Shown here: piece by piece, positions 58,217 through 64,000 of the stretch
Numbering within the stretch: the stretch's first letter is position 1
Layout of the letters: every line of letters starts with the position of its first letter
From: Deinococcus hopiensis KR-140
Lineage (GTDB): Bacteria; Deinococcota; Deinococci; Deinococcales; Deinococcaceae
Direction: 5' to 3'
DNA: 64,000 nucleotides
Assembly: GCF_900176165.1 (NCBI RefSeq)
Contig: NZ_FWWU01000009.1
Location: 383,501-447,500, forward strand
The notes under the pieces: generated by a model
Seen by the model: only the letters and a program-made list of their open reading frames with translations
Database searches by the model: none
Told to the model about the DNA's origin: nothing
Program-made: the position numbers and the translations under genes

Positions 58217-59061
58217 CGTTTGACCTGAGCGCGGAACTGCGCTCGCGTGGCTATGCGGGCACCGTGGGGGTCCTGATTCAGGACCTGGCTGGGCGAGAGC
58301 TGTACACCCTGAACCCGGAGCGCGTCTTTCCCGCCGCAAGCACGATCAAGGTGCCGCTGCTTATCCTGGCCCTGCAAGAGGCGCAGGCGGGTCGGCTGGA
58401 TCTCCAGGCGCGGGTTTTGCTGCGGGCAGAGGACCGGGTGCCGGGCGCGGGCGTGTTGCACGAGCTGTCCCCCGGCCTCGCGCTGACCTGGGGGGACGTG
58501 TTGACCCTGATGATCGTCGTGAGCGACAACACGGCGACCAACCTCCTGATCGGCCAGCTCGGCGTGGACCGGGTAAACGCTTGGCTGGGGGACAGGGGCT
58601 TGGCGCAGACCCGGCTGGTGGGGCGGCTGCAACTGCCACCCGAGCGCCAGAACGAGGCCCAGCGTCAGGGCGAGCGCAACCGCACCTCCGCGCGCGACCA
58701 GGTGGCGCTGCTGGGCGCCCTGATGCGCGGCGAATTGCTGGATGGGGCGCACACCGAGCAGGCCCAGTCCATCCTCTCGCGTCAGCAGCTGCGCGACCTT
58801 CTGGGGCGCAACGTGCCCCGGGACGAGGACGGCGAATCCCTTTACCGTGTTGCCAGCAAGAGTGGTGAGTTGCGGGGCGTGCATCACGATGTGGGCGTGC
58901 TGTTCACGCCCCACCCGCTGGTGGTGGCCGTCCTTTCCGAAGGTGGCCTCGACCCCCGGGAGCACCCGGACAACCGGGACGTTGGTGTGATCGCAGGGGC
59001 GCTGTGGCCGCTGCTCTCGGCGCTGGGCGGCGTCTGTGAGGGCCGGAGCGGGGACATTTAA
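58204..59061 (+). CDS. Class A beta-lactamase-like serine hydrolase without a signal peptide
   Basis: A 285-residue serine hydrolase of the penicillin-recognising fold. The motif SxxK appears as [10 protein letters not shown] (Ser46, Lys49), SDN as [13 protein letters not shown], and KSG as RVASKSGEL. Together these are the class A triad. There is no signal peptide: the start [12 protein letters not shown] leads straight into the fold, so a cytoplasmic esterase or peptidase-like function is more likely than antibiotic resistance. Overlap with the Cys-rich gene suggests coupling. Confidence 0.83.
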   Translation: MARVTFDLSAELRSRGYAGTVGVLIQDLAGRELYTLNPERVFPAASTIKVPLLILALQEAQAGRLDLQARVLLRAEDRVPGAGVLHELSPGLALTWGDVLTLMIVVSDNTATNLLIGQLGVDRVNAWLGDRGLAQTRLVGRLQLPPERQNEAQRQGERNRTSARDQVALLGALMRGELLDGAHTEQAQSILSRQQLRDLLGRNVPRDEDGESLYRVASKSGELRGVHHDVGVLFTPHPLVVAVLSEGGLDPREHPDNRDVGVIAGALWPLLSALGGVCEGRSGDI

Positions 59062-59298
59062 CCGCTCGGTCAGGGGCATACTCAACCTGTCGAAGTTTCG
59101 GCTTTTTTCGCCGTACAGCACGCCGGGCGCGGCGAAAGGGGGATGCTATGCTGGGCCGTATCCGGCTGGCTTTTGGGCGTAACGTCTGGAGGTTCAGGAA
59201 CAGAGCGGCCGCGGGTTTTCCGAAGCCGGTGAGGCCACGGCGGCCCGGAGAGGTCAGCCCCGGAAGGCAAGCACTTCAAGCGCGAGGAGTAAAGGAAC
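59062..59298 (+). promoter_or_regulatory. Promoter and long 5' leader of the cytochrome bc operon
   Basis: TATGCT at 59146-59151 is a probable -10, giving a leader of about 140 bases before the first gene. The leader is GC-rich and can form several stems; no known riboswitch was recognised. gaggagtaaaggaac at the end is the ribosome site. Confidence 0.4.
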
Positions 59299-60159
<861 letters not shown>

Positions 60160-60196
60160 GCCGCCCACCACCCACCCCTGAGCTAGAGGAGGAAGC

Positions 60197-60862
60197 ATGA
60201 CGCGCTACAAGAGGCAGGATCCCGAAATTACACGCCGCAAGTTCATCAACGCGGCCGTTGGCACCACGGCGGCGGTGGGAGGCATCAGTTTCCTCAGCGC
60301 CCTAGGCACTGCCAACCCCGTCTTCCGCCTCACGCGGGACAAGATGCCCCCCCTCAAGGGTGACGTTCTGGTTCACGCCGGGGGAGACCAGGAGGGCACG
60401 CCAGTCAAGGTCAGTGAACTGGGCGAGAAACTCGTGCGGGCCTGGCCCCAGGGCAAGGACGAGGAAGGCAAGCCGCTGATCCGCAAGGGCGATCCCAACA
60501 ACATCCTCGTGCTGTACCGCTTTCCCAAGGGGCAGATCGTGGCGCCCACCAACCTGGAGGCCACCATTGACGGCGAGACTGTGGCGTACAGCGACGTCTG
60601 CACGCACGCGGGCTGCTCAGTGGGCGACAGCGACACGGGCGTGGGCCAGATGAAGTGTCCCTGCCACTCAGGCCAGTACGACCCCAAGCAGGGCTGCAAG
60701 GTGATTGGTGGTCCCCCACCCCGTCCCCTGGCACAGCTGCCGATTACACTGGACGGAGACAACATTGTGGTCAAGGACTTCTTTCTTCAGATGCCCTATC
60801 CCTACATCCATGAGGCGGAGTGGGAGGAATTCAAGAAGACGGTAGAGGAGCAGCTCGCATGA
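60197..60862 (+). CDS. Rieske iron-sulfur protein
   Basis: A 221-residue Rieske subunit of the cytochrome bc complex. The N terminus has a twin-arginine-like anchor ([18 protein letters not shown]), suggesting Tat export with the anchor retained. The 2Fe-2S cluster is bound by [10 protein letters not shown] (Cys, His) and [10 protein letters not shown] (Cys, His), with the disulfide Cys in both loops. It accepts electrons from quinol. gaggaggaagc precedes ATG. The stop overlaps the cytochrome b start (ATGA). Confidence 0.94.
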   Translation: MTRYKRQDPEITRRKFINAAVGTTAAVGGISFLSALGTANPVFRLTRDKMPPLKGDVLVHAGGDQEGTPVKVSELGEKLVRAWPQGKDEEGKPLIRKGDPNNILVLYRFPKGQIVAPTNLEATIDGETVAYSDVCTHAGCSVGDSDTGVGQMKCPCHSGQYDPKQGCKVIGGPPPRPLAQLPITLDGDNIVVKDFFLQMPYPYIHEAEWEEFKKTVEEQLA

Positions 60863-62172
60863 ACCAGTGGCTGGATGAGCGCCTGCATATCTCGCGCCTG
60901 AACGACAAGTTCCTGCGCAAAGCCTTTCCTGTGCACCACTCTTTTTTCCTGGGAGAGATCACGCTGTTTAGCCTGATCATCCTGATCCTCACGGGTATCC
61001 TGCTCGCGCTTTCCTACGAGCCGAGCAACAGCATGGTGGTCAACTCCTTTGACCCGGGCACGGCGGCGAAACCCAATATGATCCCCGCTGCCTACCACGC
61101 GGCCCTGAAGATCAACGCCATGCCCTTCGGCGACATGCTGCGGCGCATTCACCACTGGACGGCCAACATCATGGTGGCTGCCGCCGTGATTCACATGATG
61201 CGCGTGTACTTCACCGGTGCGTTCAAAAAGCCGCGTGAGATCAACTGGTGGATCGGCATGCTGCTGCTGATCTTCACCGCCCTTACCGCCGTGACCGGAT
61301 ACGCCCTGCCCTACGATAACTACGCCTACAACACGCTCAAGGTGATCTACGGCATTGCTGCCTCAGTTCCCTGGGTGGGGGACTGGGTGGCGCAGGCCGC
61401 CTTCGCGGGCCGCTTCCCGGGTGACGGCATTATTCCCCGCGTCTACGGCTACCACATCATGCTGTTGCCAGGCATTCTGCTCGCCCTGACCGGCGCGCAC
61501 ATGCTGATCATGATCAAGCAGAAGCACACACAGCCGCAATACGCCAAGCGCATCGCCTACAAAAAGATTGTCGGCGTGCCGCTGATGACCCAGCAGACGC
61601 CCATCATGCTGCTGCTGGCGATCCTGTTCGCCGCGATCATCGTGCTGTTCAGCGCCTTTATCCCGGTACACCCCGTCGAGTTCTTCGGGCCCCCCAGCAC
61701 CACGCCGATCAACAACATCAAGCCCGACTGGTACCTGCTGTGGGTTTTCGGGGTGCTGGCAATCATCCCCAGTTTTGAAACCGAGCTGTTTGGTGGCGTG
61801 ATTGGATCCGAGTTCGTCGGCGCGATCCTGGTGCCCACCCTGGCGATTGGGGCGATGTTCGCCGTGCCCATGCTCGACCGCAGCAAGGACAACCTGTACT
61901 ACGCGGAAAACCCCACCAATCACCCAGTGCGCCTGGCCGCCGGCGTAGCGTTCATGGCCCTGCTGATCGTCTGGTCCGTGGCCGGCTACAAGCCGGAACT
62001 GATCAGCTCCGGGATTCTCAAAACCGAGAACGCCAACACCGTCTTGTGGGTGCTGACCTTCCTGGTGCCCGCCGCGTCCTACTTTGGAACGCTGGGAATC
62101 GTGCGCGGCATCCGCGCCTTGCGTGAGGCCGACGCCCGCGACCAGGCGGCGTTCTCGCACGCTGACGACTAG
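60859..62172 (+). CDS. Cytochrome b of the bc complex
   Basis: A 437-residue membrane subunit carrying the two b hemes and quinol sites. His ligands lie in [20 protein letters not shown] and [32 protein letters not shown] matches the quinol-oxidation site region, and [10 protein letters not shown] marks the second (subunit IV-like) half, so b6 and IV are fused. About eight membrane segments are present. The start overlaps the Rieske stop, so the genes are coupled. A strong terminator follows. Confidence 0.94.
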   Translation: MNQWLDERLHISRLNDKFLRKAFPVHHSFFLGEITLFSLIILILTGILLALSYEPSNSMVVNSFDPGTAAKPNMIPAAYHAALKINAMPFGDMLRRIHHWTANIMVAAAVIHMMRVYFTGAFKKPREINWWIGMLLLIFTALTAVTGYALPYDNYAYNTLKVIYGIAASVPWVGDWVAQAAFAGRFPGDGIIPRVYGYHIMLLPGILLALTGAHMLIMIKQKHTQPQYAKRIAYKKIVGVPLMTQQTPIMLLLAILFAAIIVLFSAFIPVHPVEFFGPPSTTPINNIKPDWYLLWVFGVLAIIPSFETELFGGVIGSEFVGAILVPTLAIGAMFAVPMLDRSKDNLYYAENPTNHPVRLAAGVAFMALLIVWSVAGYKPELISSGILKTENANTVLWVLTFLVPAASYFGTLGIVRGIRALREADARDQAAFSHADD

Positions 62173-62190
62173 ACCTCCGTTCAACCTCAC

Positions 62191-62235
62191 GCAGCGAAAC
62201 CGCCCCGAGCCAAAGGCTCGGGGCGGTTTCGCTGC
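62191..62235 (+). terminator. Strong intrinsic terminator of the bc operon
   Basis: Arms of 21 bases starting gcagcgaaaccgcc and ending ggcggtttcgctgc surround a three-base loop. A T-containing stretch (gctgtttta) follows, which also holds the TATGCT promoter of the next gene. Confidence 0.9.
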
Positions 62236-62254
62236 GCTGTTTTATGCTGCTGGG

Positions 62255-62452
62255 ATGGAGGAAACGCTCGCGCTGTACTTGGCCCGCCAGGCCCGGTCCC
62301 TGAACCTTGATCTGCCCGCGCTTGAGGAGGCGACCCCGGAGCAGCTGCGGGACTTTGCCCGCGTCGCTCTGCAAGAACTGGCCGCCCTGGGTCTGGGGGC
62401 GGCCGAAGGAGAGGTGGGGTGCTGGGCGGTTCCCCGCTCCCCTCAGAATTGA
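62255..62452 (+). CDS. Small protein, function unknown
   Basis: A 65-residue reading frame ([19 protein letters not shown] helix start, then [20 protein letters not shown]). It is acidic and helical with a short hydrophobic end. TATGCT lies exactly six bases before ATG, the same layout as neighbouring established genes, which is the main support. No family is recognised. It converges on the next minus-strand gene with ten bases between stops. Confidence 0.6.
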   Translation: MEETLALYLARQARSLNLDLPALEEATPEQLRDFARVALQELAALGLGAAEGEVGCWAVPRSPQN

Positions 62453-62462
62453 AGCAAAGCCC

Positions 62463-62712
<250 letters not shown>

Positions 62713-62837
62713 GGGTCAATCTTAACAGCAGGGCACTCAAGGAATGTAAGCGGTGTTGTCTGTTCAAGCGTGGGTGAATTCGGGGGATTTGCTGGCCGCG
62801 CACAGTTTCCTTTCCCCAATGGTGTTACGCTTCACGC

Positions 62838-63260
<423 letters not shown>

Positions 63261-63334
63261 GCCTCCCACTTCCACACCCGGCGCGAGCCGGGTGTTTTCT
63301 TTTGTGGCGCGCGGTCATGCTTTATGCTGTCGGC

Positions 63335-63838
63335 ATGATCGTGCTCGGGGTAGACCCTGGACTGGCCAATCTGGGTCTGGGACTCGTGGAGGGGGACGTG
63401 CGGAAGGCGAAGCACCTCTACCACGTCTGCCTGACCACGGAAAGCGCGTGGGTTATGCCCCGGCGGCTGCAATACATCTACACCGAGGTTTCACGCCTGC
63501 TGGCCGAATACCAGCCCGACGCGGTGGCCATTGAGGACCAGATTCTGCGGCGTCAGGCCGACGTGGCGTTTAAGGTGGGACAAGCGTTCGGCGTGGTGCA
63601 ACTCGCCTGTGCCCAGGCGGGCGTGCCCATTCACGCCTACGGTCCCATGCAGGTCAAGCGGACCATCGTGGGCACTGGACGTGCCGACAAGGAGCAGGTG
63701 ATCTATATGGTCAAGGCCTCCCTCGGCATCCGCGAATTGTTCAACAACCACGCGGCTGACGCCCTGGGGCTCGCCCTGACACACTTGGCTCACCAGCCCA
63801 TGCAGCTGGCGTCGTCGCGCCGCCTTGCCCGCGCCTGA
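63335..63838 (+). CDS. ruvC: Holliday junction resolvase RuvC
   Basis: A 167-residue endonuclease that resolves Holliday junctions in recombination repair. The acidic catalytic site is VLGVDPGLANLGLG (first Asp), VAIEDQILRRQADVAF (Glu), and near the end NNHAADALGLALTHL (Asp pair region). Length is typical. TATGCT lies exactly six bases before ATG, which sets the start inside a longer frame. A 17-base RDRM-like sequence overlaps it. The PrsW-like gene follows after eight bases. Confidence 0.95.
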   Translation: MIVLGVDPGLANLGLGLVEGDVRKAKHLYHVCLTTESAWVMPRRLQYIYTEVSRLLAEYQPDAVAIEDQILRRQADVAFKVGQAFGVVQLACAQAGVPIHAYGPMQVKRTIVGTGRADKEQVIYMVKASLGIRELFNNHAADALGLALTHLAHQPMQLASSRRLARA

Positions 63839-63846
63839 GCCTGGCC

Positions 63847-64000
63847 GTGCTGCTGGCCCTGCTGCTTTCCACCACGCTGACCTTCGCCTGGCTGTGGTTT
63901 TTCGTTCGGCGTGACCGCCATCCGGAACCGGCCTGGCTGCTGGCGCGCACCTTCGGGTGGGGCATGTTCGCCTGGGCTGTTGCGGCCGCCTTTGAGGGCA
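63847..64000 (+). CDS. PrsW-like membrane protease, 5' part
   Basis: The start of a membrane protein running off the window. The 51 visible residues give a first helix (VLLALLLSTTLTFAWLWFF), then RRDRHPEPAWLLARTFGWG and a second helix. The pattern W-x-x-x-x-R-R-D-R-x-P-E-P matches the N terminus of PrsW-family intramembrane metalloproteases. GTG at 63847 is the first possible start in frame, and the spacing suggests coupling to ruvC. The catalytic part lies outside the window. Confidence 0.55.
   Translation, partial: MLLALLLSTTLTFAWLWFFVRRDRHPEPAWLLARTFGWGMFAWAVAAAFEG

Noticed and set aside
59200..59290. Possible SRP RNA in the leader of the bc operon (ggtcagccccggaagg)
   Set aside because: The essential symmetric-loop partner after the GGAA loop does not match (caagca instead of agcagcc), and no matching arms were found.

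Overview
The window reads as chromosomal DNA of a Deinococcus species other than D. radiodurans. The evidence is GC-rich coding sequence, a ddrB gene preceded by a perfect radiation/desiccation response motif, orthologues of the structurally characterised D. radiodurans proteins DR2241 (chelatase-like) and DR2231 (MazG-like), and a recurrent leaderless promoter layout in which TANNNT sits 6 or 7 bases before the start codon. No rRNA, CRISPR array, prophage or plasmid genes were seen.

Layout. 0.4-12.3 kb: NAD salvage (NMN adenylyltransferase-Nudix), a membrane protein, a DR2241-type chelatase, an EF-hand-like protein, an M20 peptidase, a csaB/DUF5693 pair likely for wall pyruvylation, uridine kinase, a GLFV dehydrogenase lacking a catalytic lysine, and an E2-like protein without lipoyl domain or catalytic motif. 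12.3-16.6 kb: transposase remnant, purA, folE, then a decayed copper locus (broken csoR, broken DUF305 gene, intact copZ). 16.7-25.3 kb: M20 amidohydrolase, divergent cupin/MarR pair, CoxG-like protein, DUF3006-phosphatase-CHAD operon, Tat-type phosphoesterase, ruined GAF/HD-GYP gene, glyA. 25.3-37.2 kb: a decayed stretch, K+/H+ antiporter, lamin-tail lipoprotein, pheST with a leader-peptide attenuator, S41 protease, arginase, a structured RNA with a tRNA-like T arm, MazG-like pyrophosphohydrolase, ddrB.

37.2-46 kb: a decayed stretch, thioesterase, MerR-transglutaminase pair, M42 peptidase, a phytase-like/GDPD nested esterase, a ruined phosphoesterase, and an FMN riboswitch still standing before a collapsed riboflavin operon (ribD and ribH fragments). 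46-64 kb: lipoprotein, M32 carboxypeptidase, KptA, a 130-bp inverted-repeat element, Sir2, TetR-CMD pair, DUF512 radical-SAM-like protein, mscL, DinB, VWA protein, a broken repeat-domain gene, EamA transporter, NarL-type regulator, signal-less class A beta-lactamase-like protein, the cytochrome bc operon, an A-type Fe-S carrier, ruvC, and the start of a PrsW-like protein.

Two themes stand out. Many healthy genes appear leaderless, while the Shine-Dalgarno-type genes are often operon or longer-leader genes. Many accessory loci are decaying in place, with an intergenic repeat family scattered among them. Family names were assigned by reading translations, not by database search.
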